A DNA stretch of 7,757 nt from Gammaproteobacteria bacterium (GCA_009843675.1 VYCZ01000392.1:1-7757); one strand, 5' to 3'. Positions 1 through 6,735 are shown, counted from the stretch's first letter. Notes: generated from the letters alone by a model not told the origin. Numbers and translations: made by a program.

Positions 1-994
1 CCATATTACGCGATCTGACTGGAGAAAGTTTGCAATCGCCGCAGCCGTTCTGCTGTTTGCGGGTAATGTGTTCTGTGCGCTGACCAGCACATTTGCACCT
101 GTTTTGCTGAGCCGATTTATCGCAGGCATCGGTGGCGGCCTGCTGATTGCCATTGGCGTTTCCGGATTAGCCAAGACGAAAAATCCTGATCGTGTAGTGG
201 CTGTGTACACACTGCTGGTTACGGTTGTGGCGTCAATCCTTCTGTACGTGTTCCCTTTTCTACTGGTACAAAGCGGGTCAGGAGGCATGTTTTTTACCAT
301 GGCCGGGTTTGCCATTCTGGCCGGCGTATCCGGTTTCTTTGTGCCGAAATACTCCGCAGTTAAAAGCAGTAATGAAGCTGGTGAGAAAAAAATGGAAATT
401 CCATCATCGACTCTGCATTCGCCGCTCCTGACCCGGATGCTGGGGGTATTCGGTGTTTTTGTAGTGTTTTTCTCCATGTCGTTGTTTTGGGTCTATATAG
501 AACGGGCTGGAGTTGCGGCGGGATATGTCACCGCCCAGATATCTGCCGGGCTGGGCACTGCGCAGTTTACCGGTGTTGCCGGGGCGCTTACTGCAGCGGT
601 GGTGGCAACACGTTTTGGTAACCGGTTGGCGCCCATACTGGTTACAATTGGCCTGTCATTGTTTGCTTCGATAATTATCCCCAGTACCCAGGAATTTGCA
701 TTCTTTCTGCTCGCGGCGAGCGCCCTGATCTTTTCATGGAATATGCTCTATCCCTACGTCATCGGCCTCATGATTTCTCTTGACGAAACGGCGATACTGG
801 TGACTTACGCGCTGGTGATGATGACATTGGGGAAATCGTTGAGTCCTGTTTTCGGTGCATTTCTCGTGACCGAGACTGATTTTTCCATGGCGTATTGGGC
901 CTGCGCGATTTGTTTTGTCGGTGCGGCAGTCCTGTTTATGCCGGCAATTTTATTTACTGATCGGAAACTGAAACGGATGGCCTCGGTAGTTTAA
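1..994 (+). CDS. MFS transporter, 5'-truncated by the window edge
   Basis: Major facilitator superfamily membrane transporter; the substrate is not determinable. The reading frame is open from base 2, so the gene starts upstream and the GTG at 68 is not the real start. About 330 residues are visible, ending at TAA 992-994. They begin with a basic S-D-W-R-K loop resembling the conserved loop between helices 2 and 3. A hydrophobic helix follows, then an L-L-S-R-F-I-A-G-I-G-G-G segment typical of MFS helix 4. Several strongly hydrophobic segments come next, then a polar central loop rich in Lys/Glu/Ser (bases about 340-430), then about six more hydrophobic segments to a basic C-terminal tail. 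This fits helices 3-12 of a 12-helix protein; helices 1-2 are outside. It lies 103 bases before the GntR regulator on the same strand and may move the same compound or a product. The family call is firm; the role is inference. Confidence 0.85.
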   Translation, partial: HITRSDWRKFAIAAAVLLFAGNVFCALTSTFAPVLLSRFIAGIGGGLLIAIGVSGLAKTKNPDRVVAVYTLLVTVVASILLYVFPFLLVQSGSGGMFFTMAGFAILAGVSGFFVPKYSAVKSSNEAGEKKMEIPSSTLHSPLLTRMLGVFGVFVVFFSMSLFWVYIERAGVAAGYVTAQISAGLGTAQFTGVAGALTAAVVATRFGNRLAPILVTIGLSLFASIIIPSTQEFAFFLLAASALIFSWNMLYPYVIGLMISLDETAILVTYALVMMTLGKSLSPVFGAFLVTETDFSMAYWACAICFVGAAVLFMPAILFTDRKLKRMASVV

Positions 995-1037
995 ACTCCA
1001 GGTATCTGTTATCATGCACGCAAAGTGCGCAAACAAA

Positions 1038-1066
1038 TTGATGTCACGTATCGTGATCCATATTAT
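1038..1066 (+). promoter_or_regulatory. Predicted sigma70 promoter of the gntR gene
   Basis: The sequence shows TTGATG (1038-1043, 4 of 6 to the -35 consensus), a 17-base spacer, then TATTAT (1061-1066, 5 of 6 to the -10 consensus). Transcription would start near 1073, giving a leader of about 25 bases to the ATG at 1098. The spacer contains a perfect palindrome (1044-1056), so a bound repressor would block RNA polymerase. This gives the regulator its own promoter, separate from the MFS gene upstream. Confidence 0.6.
1044..1058. promoter_or_regulatory. Candidate operator, palindromic, in the gntR promoter spacer
   Basis: TCACG (1044-1048), TAT, CGTGA (1052-1056) form a perfect inverted repeat centred on base 1050. 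The 15 bases 1044-1058 match bases 6698-6712 in the cobW/P450 control region at 12 of 15 positions, and the symmetry centres (1050 and 6704) fall on the same aligned base. Its position between -35 and -10 fits autorepression by the adjacent GntR protein. It is not the classic FadR-type TGGT-N3-ACCA box, so assigning it to this regulator is an inference. Confidence 0.55.
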
Positions 1067-1086
1067 ATCCTCTGATTACCTCTGAC

Positions 1087-1090
1087 AGGG
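1087..1090 (+). promoter_or_regulatory. Ribosome binding site of gntR
   Basis: AGGG lies seven bases before the ATG at 1098 and supports that start codon. Confidence 0.55.
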
Positions 1091-1097
1091 CAGCTGA

Positions 1098-1808
1098 ATG
1101 GCAGCGCAAACCAGGCGTAGTTCCGGCAGTGACAACGACAACCGCGGCGCGGTCCATGAACTGGTTTACCAGGAGCTGCGGCAAAGCATTATGGTCGGGA
1201 CCTTCACTCCCGGCGAGAAAGTCAGCCTGCGCAGCCTGGCGCAGCAGGTGGGCACCAGCCTTACCCCCGTGCGCGGCGCGGTAAACCGCCTAATTGCTGA
1301 AGGCGCGTTTGAAGTGTTGCCTAACCGCTGGGTGATGATTCCATCCATGACCGAAGAGAAATTCGACGAAATCATACACTGGCGTATCCGGTTGGAGATG
1401 GAAGCCACCCACCGGGCCTGCAGTAATGCAACCAGGGGTTTAATCAAGAAGATTGAAAGTATCAACAAGACGATGCACAAGGTGGTCAGGCAGGGCAGGG
1501 ACAGAAAAGATCTGTTGAACGAGAATTATAAGTTTCACTTCACCATCTACCGTCACTCAAAATCTACCATACTGTTGCCCATGATTGAGAGTCTGTGGTT
1601 GCAGTGTGGCCCGTTTACCTATTATTCGTTGTCATCCCCCAAAGACCTCTGGAATGCCAAGCATCACGATACGATTGTTGATGCCTTGAAAGCCGGGGAT
1701 GCAGACAGGGCGGCCAGGGCGGTCAAGAGCGACATAACCAGTACCGCAAAATTTCTCAAAAGCAGCGGCCAATATACCCAGCCAAGACTGCGAAGAATAG
1801 TGGACTGA
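1098..1808 (+). CDS. GntR family transcriptional regulator, FadR subfamily (FCD domain)
   Basis: Cytoplasmic DNA-binding regulator of 236 residues, a normal length for the family. Residues about 17-80 are the winged helix-turn-helix (V-Y-Q-E-L-R, then P-G-E-K-V-S-L-R-S-L-A near 38-48, then T-P-V-R near 56-59, where the usual following Glu is Gly60). Residues about 85-222 are the helical FCD ligand domain. Of its usual metal-ligand positions, N143-x-x-F-H147 and H190 (H-D-T-I) are present. The last His of the typical C-terminal helix is replaced by Asp212. The N-terminal 15 residues are polar and probably disordered. It has its own promoter with an embedded palindrome, and a related palindrome lies in the divergent cobW/P450 control region. 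It is therefore the likely local repressor, released by a small carboxylate or metabolite ligand. The family call is firm; regulon and ligand are inferred. Confidence 0.92.
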   Translation: MAAQTRRSSGSDNDNRGAVHELVYQELRQSIMVGTFTPGEKVSLRSLAQQVGTSLTPVRGAVNRLIAEGAFEVLPNRWVMIPSMTEEKFDEIIHWRIRLEMEATHRACSNATRGLIKKIESINKTMHKVVRQGRDRKDLLNENYKFHFTIYRHSKSTILLPMIESLWLQCGPFTYYSLSSPKDLWNAKHHDTIVDALKAGDADRAARAVKSDITSTAKFLKSSGQYTQPRLRRIVD

Positions 1809-1856
1809 CGATATAACTTTTTGTTGAACAAGGCTTGGAGTCCCGGGCCTGAATTG
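1809..1856. other. Convergent intergenic gap between gntR and the amidohydrolase gene
   Basis: These 48 bases separate two converging stop codons. They contain TTGTT-G-AACAA (1821-1831), a small palindrome preceded on the plus strand by a run of T, and an imperfect GC stem AGGC/GCCT (1831-1834 with 1847-1850). Neither is followed by a proper U-tract in either direction, so no standard terminator can be claimed, though some bidirectional termination signal is expected here. Confidence 0.3.
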
Positions 1857-3281
1857 TCAACAAACCGTTGCATACTGTGTGAGGGGCCGGTAACGGCGCG
1901 CCTCCAGGATGGGTCGAAGCCGGTCGCTGAGTTGCCTTGCTTCCGCCAGGACAACAGCCTCATCAAGGTTCACCAGCCGCCCGTTTTCCACCACCTGTTT
2001 ACCATCCACCAACACGTCGGTCACGTCAGTGCCGGCGCCGTATTGTACCAGTACACCTATGGGGTTGTGGTGAGGAGACAAGCGTACGTTATTCGCATCG
2101 ATGACCACCACGTCCGCTTTCTTCCCGGGTTCAAGTGAGCCGATTTCCCGTTCCAGCCCCAGTGTTTTTGCAGCTTCACGCGTTGCCATCTCAAAAGCGT
2201 GTTCGGTAGTGAATGAAACAGGGTCGTACAACGGTATGCCGTTGGCCTGGGTGTGCATGATAAAGGCGATGCGCATGACCTTGATGATGTCGTTAATCAC
2301 CGTGTCGCACCCGAGCCCGACCGTGACGCCGGCAGAACGCATGCTGACAACCCTGGTAACCGCCGAAATAATGTCCGTACAGGCGACCGGGGAATGCGCC
2401 ACTTTCGCCCCGGTTGTCGCCAGCATTTGAATTTCCCGGTCGGTGGTAAGCATGGCATGAATGGCCACATAGCCGGGCCACAGAGCGCCAATGGTGTTCA
2501 GGTGTTCCAGCGGGCGTTCGCCATTTGTCGCCATGGATATCTCGATCTCTTCCCGGTCGCGGTTGATATGGGTCATTACTCCCGAGTTGTATTTTTCGGC
2601 CAGCTCACGGGTTTGCAGAAAACGTTCATCAGAACACGCGGGCAGGCCCATGGTATGTATCCAGGGGATTAAGCGGCCGTCTCCCTTGGCCTGCCAATGC
2701 TTGATAAAGTCCTCACAGCGCGCTAGGTCTTCAACCAGTTTGCCCGGGTCGTCTTCATGTGACGTTTTAGCATTTACCTGGTCATAGTTACTGGCAAACG
2801 TTGTCTTCCGATCACCTTGTCCCCGGGCCATGACTGCGCGCATACCGGATTGCATTATCGTATCGGCTATCATATCTTCATGCGCCGCGGTACAAGTCGT
2901 TTCGGCAACGGTGGTAACGCCGGCCCGGAGCAATTGTGAAATCATCACGCTGGCGCTGATACGCGCATCGTCCGCATCCATGGCTATTTCACAGGGAATA
3001 TAGACGCGATAAATATTCGGCAGGTCTTCCATACCGAACTCACGCACCAAAGCCTGGGCAAGATGATTATGACAATCGATGAACCCGGGAGTGACAAAAC
3101 AATCAGGGCCACCCAGTGATCTGTCCGGTATATAATTTTCTTCAATATCGGATTTACGACCAACAGCAAGAATTCTGCCATTGTTAACAGCGACGCAGCC
3201 TTCCCGGATAATTCGGTTACTGTCATCCATAGTGATGACAACACCATTTAACAAGTAATCAACAGGTTCGCGCGGTGACAT
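1857..3281 (-). CDS. Amidohydrolase of the ATZ/TRZ-like (cytosine/guanine deaminase-related) group
   Basis: Probable metal-dependent cytosolic hydrolase of 474 residues, acting by deamination or C-N/C-Cl hydrolysis on a heterocycle; substrate unknown. An N-terminal beta-sandwich part (about 8-60) leads to T-P-G-F-I-D-C-H71-N-H73, the HxH metal site at the first barrel strand. Then come G-V-T-T (121-124), a third metal His at H238, H275, H296-S-P, and the metal/catalytic Asp at D326 (G-C-D-T). The C-terminal G-S-L-E-P-G-K-K-A-D-V (381-391) is the family signature before the closing sandwich. Oddly, the usual H-x-x-E catalytic Glu after the third His is Arg241 (H-I-N-R). This is confirmed by the codons and there is no frameshift, so the reaction may differ or another acid may serve. 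The ATG at 3281 has AGGA (3291-3288) six bases upstream and lies three bases after the permease stop. It is the last gene of the operon. Family is firm, substrate is not. Confidence 0.9.
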   Translation of the reverse strand: MSPREPVDYLLNGVVITMDDSNRIIREGCVAVNNGRILAVGRKSDIEENYIPDRSLGGPDCFVTPGFIDCHNHLAQALVREFGMEDLPNIYRVYIPCEIAMDADDARISASVMISQLLRAGVTTVAETTCTAAHEDMIADTIMQSGMRAVMARGQGDRKTTFASNYDQVNAKTSHEDDPGKLVEDLARCEDFIKHWQAKGDGRLIPWIHTMGLPACSDERFLQTRELAEKYNSGVMTHINRDREEIEISMATNGERPLEHLNTIGALWPGYVAIHAMLTTDREIQMLATTGAKVAHSPVACTDIISAVTRVVSMRSAGVTVGLGCDTVINDIIKVMRIAFIMHTQANGIPLYDPVSFTTEHAFEMATREAAKTLGLEREIGSLEPGKKADVVVIDANNVRLSPHHNPIGVLVQYGAGTDVTDVLVDGKQVVENGRLVNLDEAVVLAEARQLSDRLRPILEARRYRPLTQYATVC

Positions 3282-3284
3282 GGT

Positions 3285-4877
3285 TTATCCTGTATTGCGT
3301 TCGTCTTGAGTGAAGTATGGAGCAAGATATAACACAATCGCCATTGCGAAATAGCCGGTTGTCCACTTGGTCCAGACCGGCAACGGTAATGCCAGTTGTC
3401 CGATCACGTCCCCCGCTGTGAATATATAGCTATGGGTGAAACCGATTAATGATAGTAACGCGCCTGCGATACACCAGTTCGCGGCAATGGTAAACCGTCT
3501 TTCTATCACAAAATAAGTGATACCGGCGAGGATCATGCAGGTATAGATGAAGCCCTGACCCAGGGCGAACATGCCCTCGGCATAAAAGCTGCGAATCGTG
3601 ATGAAGCTGTCAATAAAGCCCTGGTTATAAAGATTGGCGCCCGTAACGCTTTCCGCGACTGACATGGTGTGTTTGACCGCCAGGCTGACGTAACCCGCGA
3701 TAGCCGGGGTAAGACCCAGGACAACCGCGGGGATATGGCGTTTTTCCGCCACCTGGAAGTTCTGGGCGCATACGACCACGCCAATCCAGATCAAAATGGG
3801 CATCAATGCTTCGATAGGGATCAGCCAGGTAAAGACACTCAAGGTTCCGGTTATGCAGACCAGCGTCCAGACGATCGCATTGATAGTGGAGTAACCTGCC
3901 CGGGCGCCGATCCTCTTGTAGCCCGGGTGGCCGAGAAAGATGGACGTCGGAAAAGGCGAACCAAAGCAGGCCGCGCCCAGGCTGCCGACGCCGTTCATCA
4001 GTAACAGCGGTCTGGGTTTGTAGGAATCGCCTGCCGCTGCCGCCGCCTCTATGTTCTGTAACGAACCGATAAGGAAGATGAAGCCGAACGGGATCACAAC
4101 CGGCAGGAATTCGATGATGAATTCTAACGAAGAGAATACGCGCATGACTTCCAGGCTGGGTAAGTGCAGCCCCAGGTGTCTCAGGGTAAATTCTGCCGAC
4201 GGCACTACAGTAGGCATATCCAGCCAGTGCAGCAACCAGGCCATTAATGTGCCGGCTGACAGGATAATAAAACCGCCTGGTATGCCTCCTTTTGACTTGA
4301 CCCCGCTGAAGTAGAAGATCAACACCAGCGCCAGCGAGGTAAATCCAATCAAGGGATATGCAAAAGTCCTGAAGACATAATCCATACTGATGAAAGCAAG
4401 ACCGGTTCCCGCAATAGCGACCAGCATGACCGCTCTTGGGGTAACCTTACGGATATGGTGCACCACGAATGATCCCAGAAATTCTATGCTGCCGGAAACC
4501 ATGCAGGCCAGCAGTCCGGTGTGCCAGGCAATGATGTCGGCTGTCTCTTTGCTCATGCCCATGGCAAGGGCTTTTTGCTGGGTCGGGAACATGACCAGGA
4601 ACACGTAAATGATGATGGTAATGGTGCTGGTGCCGTAAGGAATGGCGCACACGTCATGACGATTTTCCAGCTTTGCCAGTTTCAAGGCTTGCCAGGCATA
4701 AAAACCGTTGCCGATGATCAGGCCGATGGCCGAGGCGGGAAGGATGCGGTAATAAAAGAGCTCCTCGGAGAAACCGAGAAAATCCAGGCACAGCTTACTC
4801 ATCAGTATGAACGCCAGCAGCGCGTCGAGACCGAAAGCAAAAAAGCCTTCCCAGTCGCCTTTAACAAACGGTTTCAT
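3285..4877 (-). CDS. NCS2/AzgA-like permease (xanthine/uracil/vitamin C permease superfamily)
   Basis: Inner-membrane transporter of 530 residues with more than ten hydrophobic segments, probably importing a purine, pyrimidine or similar heterocycle. Visible family features, numbered from the ATG at 4877: C-A-I-P-Y-G-T-S near 77-84, resembling the helix-3 P-F/Y-G segment; S-L-Q-N-I-E277-A-A-A-A-A-G-D, the helix-8 region with its conserved acid; and G-S-P-F-P-T-S-I-F-L-G-H-P-G (306-319), followed by G-A-R-A-G-Y-S, the helix-10 substrate region. A longer reading from TTG 4895 exists. The ATG at 4877 is preferred because AGGAG (4887-4883) sits five bases before it. The start overlaps the end of the 254-residue gene by 17 bases, and three bases separate it from the amidohydrolase, implying coupled translation and one pathway. 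The superfamily is reasonably sure; the substrate is an inference. Confidence 0.85.
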   Translation of the reverse strand: MKPFVKGDWEGFFAFGLDALLAFILMSKLCLDFLGFSEELFYYRILPASAIGLIIGNGFYAWQALKLAKLENRHDVCAIPYGTSTITIIIYVFLVMFPTQQKALAMGMSKETADIIAWHTGLLACMVSGSIEFLGSFVVHHIRKVTPRAVMLVAIAGTGLAFISMDYVFRTFAYPLIGFTSLALVLIFYFSGVKSKGGIPGGFIILSAGTLMAWLLHWLDMPTVVPSAEFTLRHLGLHLPSLEVMRVFSSLEFIIEFLPVVIPFGFIFLIGSLQNIEAAAAAGDSYKPRPLLLMNGVGSLGAACFGSPFPTSIFLGHPGYKRIGARAGYSTINAIVWTLVCITGTLSVFTWLIPIEALMPILIWIGVVVCAQNFQVAEKRHIPAVVLGLTPAIAGYVSLAVKHTMSVAESVTGANLYNQGFIDSFITIRSFYAEGMFALGQGFIYTCMILAGITYFVIERRFTIAANWCIAGALLSLIGFTHSYIFTAGDVIGQLALPLPVWTKWTTGYFAMAIVLYLAPYFTQDERNTG

Positions 4878-5625
4878 CTGGTCTCCTCTCTCCAATCCCC
4901 CTCCCCGCCCTGGGTTGAAAGCCGGTCACAAAATCATTGTCGGCTCTATCCTCACCCCGCACCAGCCACAGGGGCATTTGTGCATAATTCAACAGGGGAT
5001 ATTGTTCCGTTAATTGCCGGTGCACCGTTGCCGCCGGGTCGCGCAGGTAACGGGACGTCGCGGGAAAGTAGCGTACTACATACTCCAGGGGTTGTTGCAG
5101 ACGTTCAATGCCTTCAATACGATAGTTCAAGTCCACGTTGTGGCAGATGACATGTCCGGTTTTGTATTTAATCACGCGTTTTCCGCATTGTTTTGTGGTG
5201 TAACTGAATTTTATGTTTTCATCAATTTGATCTGTAAAGGGGATGCGTGCTACCAGTCCGCGCAGGGGGGTTACCGGGCAGCGCAGCCAGTCATTTTTCC
5301 ATGGCGATTCCGGTTCGCCGACCTCGTACAAGTCCGGTGAGAACTGGCTGTCAAACAGGATAATATCCTCGCCTATGAATGGCGTAATGCTTTGCAGCAA
5401 CTCGGCAGACTGGCACAGGTCCAGGAATTTCCAACTGTCTGCAATAAGCGCCGAACGGCTCCAGGGATTATGCAATTCCCACAGGAACCATGGACGTATT
5501 TTCCGTCCGGGTTGATAAATCAGCGCCAGTTGTTCCCGCAAAAAGGGAATATAGTCTTGCACAGGAGTTCCGGGAATGGTTGCCACGCCGTTTGTGCGAT
5601 AGTCGTTGGGCTGCTGATAATTCAT
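4861..5625 (-). CDS. Unrecognised 254-residue protein, distantly PhyH/2OG-oxygenase-like
   Basis: I do not recognise this protein with confidence. It is soluble: no signal peptide or membrane helix. It is aromatic-rich, with P-W-F-L-W-E-L-H-N-P-W at 45-55. I-T-P-F-I-G-E-D-I-I-L-F-D-S (80-93), W109-K-N-D-W-L-R-C-P-V-T-P (109-120), T-G-H-V-I-C-H162 (156-162) and Y-V-V-R-Y-F-P-A-T-S-R-Y-L-R-D-P (182-197) follow the order and spacing of phytanoyl-CoA dioxygenase-type proteins. If that alignment is right, the iron HxD motif reads K110-N-D112 and the distal His is N167, so the iron site is degraded or rebuilt. The tail after about 225 is polar and Arg-rich. The ATG at 5625 is 12 bases after the GTPase stop and lacks a clear Shine-Dalgarno sequence, suggesting reinitiation by coupled ribosomes. 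Its end overlaps the permease start by 17 bases. The gene itself is well supported by operon packing; the function is open. Confidence 0.75.
   Translation of the reverse strand: MNYQQPNDYRTNGVATIPGTPVQDYIPFLREQLALIYQPGRKIRPWFLWELHNPWSRSALIADSWKFLDLCQSAELLQSITPFIGEDIILFDSQFSPDLYEVGEPESPWKNDWLRCPVTPLRGLVARIPFTDQIDENIKFSYTTKQCGKRVIKYKTGHVICHNVDLNYRIEGIERLQQPLEYVVRYFPATSRYLRDPAATVHRQLTEQYPLLNYAQMPLWLVRGEDRADNDFVTGFQPRAGRGIGERRPDETVC
4883..4887 (-). promoter_or_regulatory. Ribosome binding site that sets the permease start
   Basis: AGGAG on the minus strand, inside the last codons of the upstream gene, lies five bases before the ATG at 4877. It argues against the in-frame TTG at 4895 as the start. 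Confidence 0.7.
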
Positions 5626-5637
5626 ATTGAGAGAATA

Positions 5638-6672
5638 CTAACTCACAGCCACGTCCAGGATATTTTTCAGGCTTTTGATGGCCGCCTGTTTGCCGAAATC
5701 ACTGGTTATAAAAACGAGCCGGGTGGCCCTGTTGTCATCGGGCCAGTTATCCAGTGTTACCGGGGCATAAAATGAATGTTGCACGCCCTGTATTATCACC
5801 GGTCGCGTTGCCCCAAGCACGTGTAGCAGTCCTTTTACGCGGTGGATACTGTCACCGCGCACAATGAGCAGGCCCTCCAGCCAGGCGACGAAATCCTCCC
5901 AATCTACGGCCTCCTGCCAGGCCAGGGAAAACGTGGCAAAGCGATGATCGTGTGGCGCTGATCCGGCTTTTTCGCCGGGCGCATATTGCAGCAACGGTTG
6001 TGAGGCTGCCGGACCGGGCGCGGCGCTGCCATTAACTGACAGGATACCGGGGTCGACGGGTTTGACGCCGCAATACGACCGCGGCGCCAGCGGGTTCATC
6101 CGCTGCATCCGTTCCTCCACGCTGTCAAGCTGCACGGGGTCACACAGGTCGGTTTTTGACAGGATGATATGATCTGCAACACTTACCTGTTTCACCGCTT
6201 CGATATGCCTGTCAAGGTTGGTCCGGCCATGGACCGCATCGACAACGGTAAGGATTTTACGGCAACTGTAACGCCGGACGATTTCCTTGTCCGACAGGAT
6301 TAACTCGCTGATGGCGATGGGGTCCGCGATACCAGTGGTTTCAAGTATCACCCGTTGAAACGGAGGGATATTCCCTGCGGCGCGTTGTTCATGGAGCCTG
6401 AGCAGGGACGCGCTGAAGTTGTCACGTACACTGCAGCAGACACAGCCTGACTCCAGCAGGAAAATATCTTCGTCTACGGAATTCACCAGCAGGTGGTCAA
6501 GCCCGATCTCTCCGAACTCATTGATGAGCACGGCTGTGTCTGCCAACTCATGCAAGGAAAGTAATTGATTAAGCAGTGTCGTCTTTCCGCTCCCGAGGAA
6601 GCCGGTTATTATGTTTATCGGTATTTGATCCTTACTATCAGGCACTTGAATTGTTCTGTCGGCAGCGATCAA
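5638..6672 (-). CDS. COG0523/CobW-type G3E GTPase, probable metallochaperone
   Basis: P-loop GTPase of 344 residues, cytoplasmic, of the family that delivers zinc, cobalt or related metals to client enzymes. Visible motifs: Walker A G-F-L-G-S-G-K-T (24-31); metal-binding G-C77-V-C79-C80, the family CxCC; E-T-T-G (111-114) at the Walker B/G3 position; S-K-T-D (172-175) for the guanine-specificity NKxD motif; and a C-terminal CobW_C domain with H-R-V-K-G (277-281). A short H241-D-H243 replaces the longer His-rich linker of some members. The TTG at 6672 is the furthest upstream start, since a stop lies at 6681-6679; GTG at 6645 (residue 10) would give a more typical N-terminus. Neither has a good ribosome site. 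As first gene of the operon it may supply metal to the amidohydrolase encoded last. The family is firm; the client is inferred. Confidence 0.9.
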   Translation of the reverse strand: MIAADRTIQVPDSKDQIPINIITGFLGSGKTTLLNQLLSLHELADTAVLINEFGEIGLDHLLVNSVDEDIFLLESGCVCCSVRDNFSASLLRLHEQRAAGNIPPFQRVILETTGIADPIAISELILSDKEIVRRYSCRKILTVVDAVHGRTNLDRHIEAVKQVSVADHIILSKTDLCDPVQLDSVEERMQRMNPLAPRSYCGVKPVDPGILSVNGSAAPGPAASQPLLQYAPGEKAGSAPHDHRFATFSLAWQEAVDWEDFVAWLEGLLIVRGDSIHRVKGLLHVLGATRPVIIQGVQHSFYAPVTLDNWPDDNRATRLVFITSDFGKQAAIKSLKNILDVAVS

Positions 6673-6683
6673 TGGTTGCTATC

Positions 6684-6724
6684 TTAACAAAATATGATCA
6701 TATATCGCGATCATATTTTGTTAA
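6684..6724. repeat. Perfect 16-base-arm inverted repeat, candidate operator
   Basis: TTAACAAAATATGATC (6684-6699) is the exact reverse complement of 6709-6724, separated by nine bases (6700-6708) and centred on base 6704. It lies between the divergent cobW-like and P450 genes. Both predicted transcripts begin outside or within an edge of it, so it probably acts as DNA rather than as an RNA hairpin. Its central 15 bases (6698-6712) match the gntR promoter palindrome at 12 positions. TGTTAA recurs at 6727-6732, directly after the right arm. It is probably a binding site for one or two dimers of a repressor. Confidence 0.8.
6697..6724 (-). promoter_or_regulatory. Predicted promoter of the cobW-permease-amidohydrolase operon
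   Basis: On the minus strand, TTAACA (6724-6719, 5 of 6 to the -35 consensus) is followed by a 16-base spacer and TATGAT (6702-6697, 5 of 6 to the -10 consensus). Transcription would start near 6690, about 18 bases before the TTG at 6672. Both promoter elements lie inside the inverted repeat, so protein bound there would exclude RNA polymerase. Confidence 0.5.
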
Positions 6725-6735
6725 AATGTTAAGGT

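Noticed and set aside
1016..1028. Terminator after the MFS gene (GCAC-GCAAA-GTGC hairpin)
   Set aside because: The stem is only four bases and no T-run follows; it is too weak to call a terminator.
1809..1856. Bidirectional intrinsic terminator between the converging genes
   Set aside because: Small inverted repeats are present but none pairs a stable GC stem with a downstream U-tract on either strand.
4878..4895. TTG start at 4895 for the permease
   Set aside because: The good ribosome site lies between this TTG and the ATG at 4877, so the ATG is the better start.
4521..5150. Plus-strand open frame of 209 codons
   Set aside because: It runs antisense across the ends of the permease and the 254-residue gene; composition and lack of motifs mark it as a shadow frame.
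6684..6732. Zur-type zinc operator in front of the COG0523 gene
   Set aside because: The TGTTAA-containing repeats recall part of a Zur box, but the canonical TGTTATA-N-TATAACA arrangement is absent and the perfect symmetry is around a different core.
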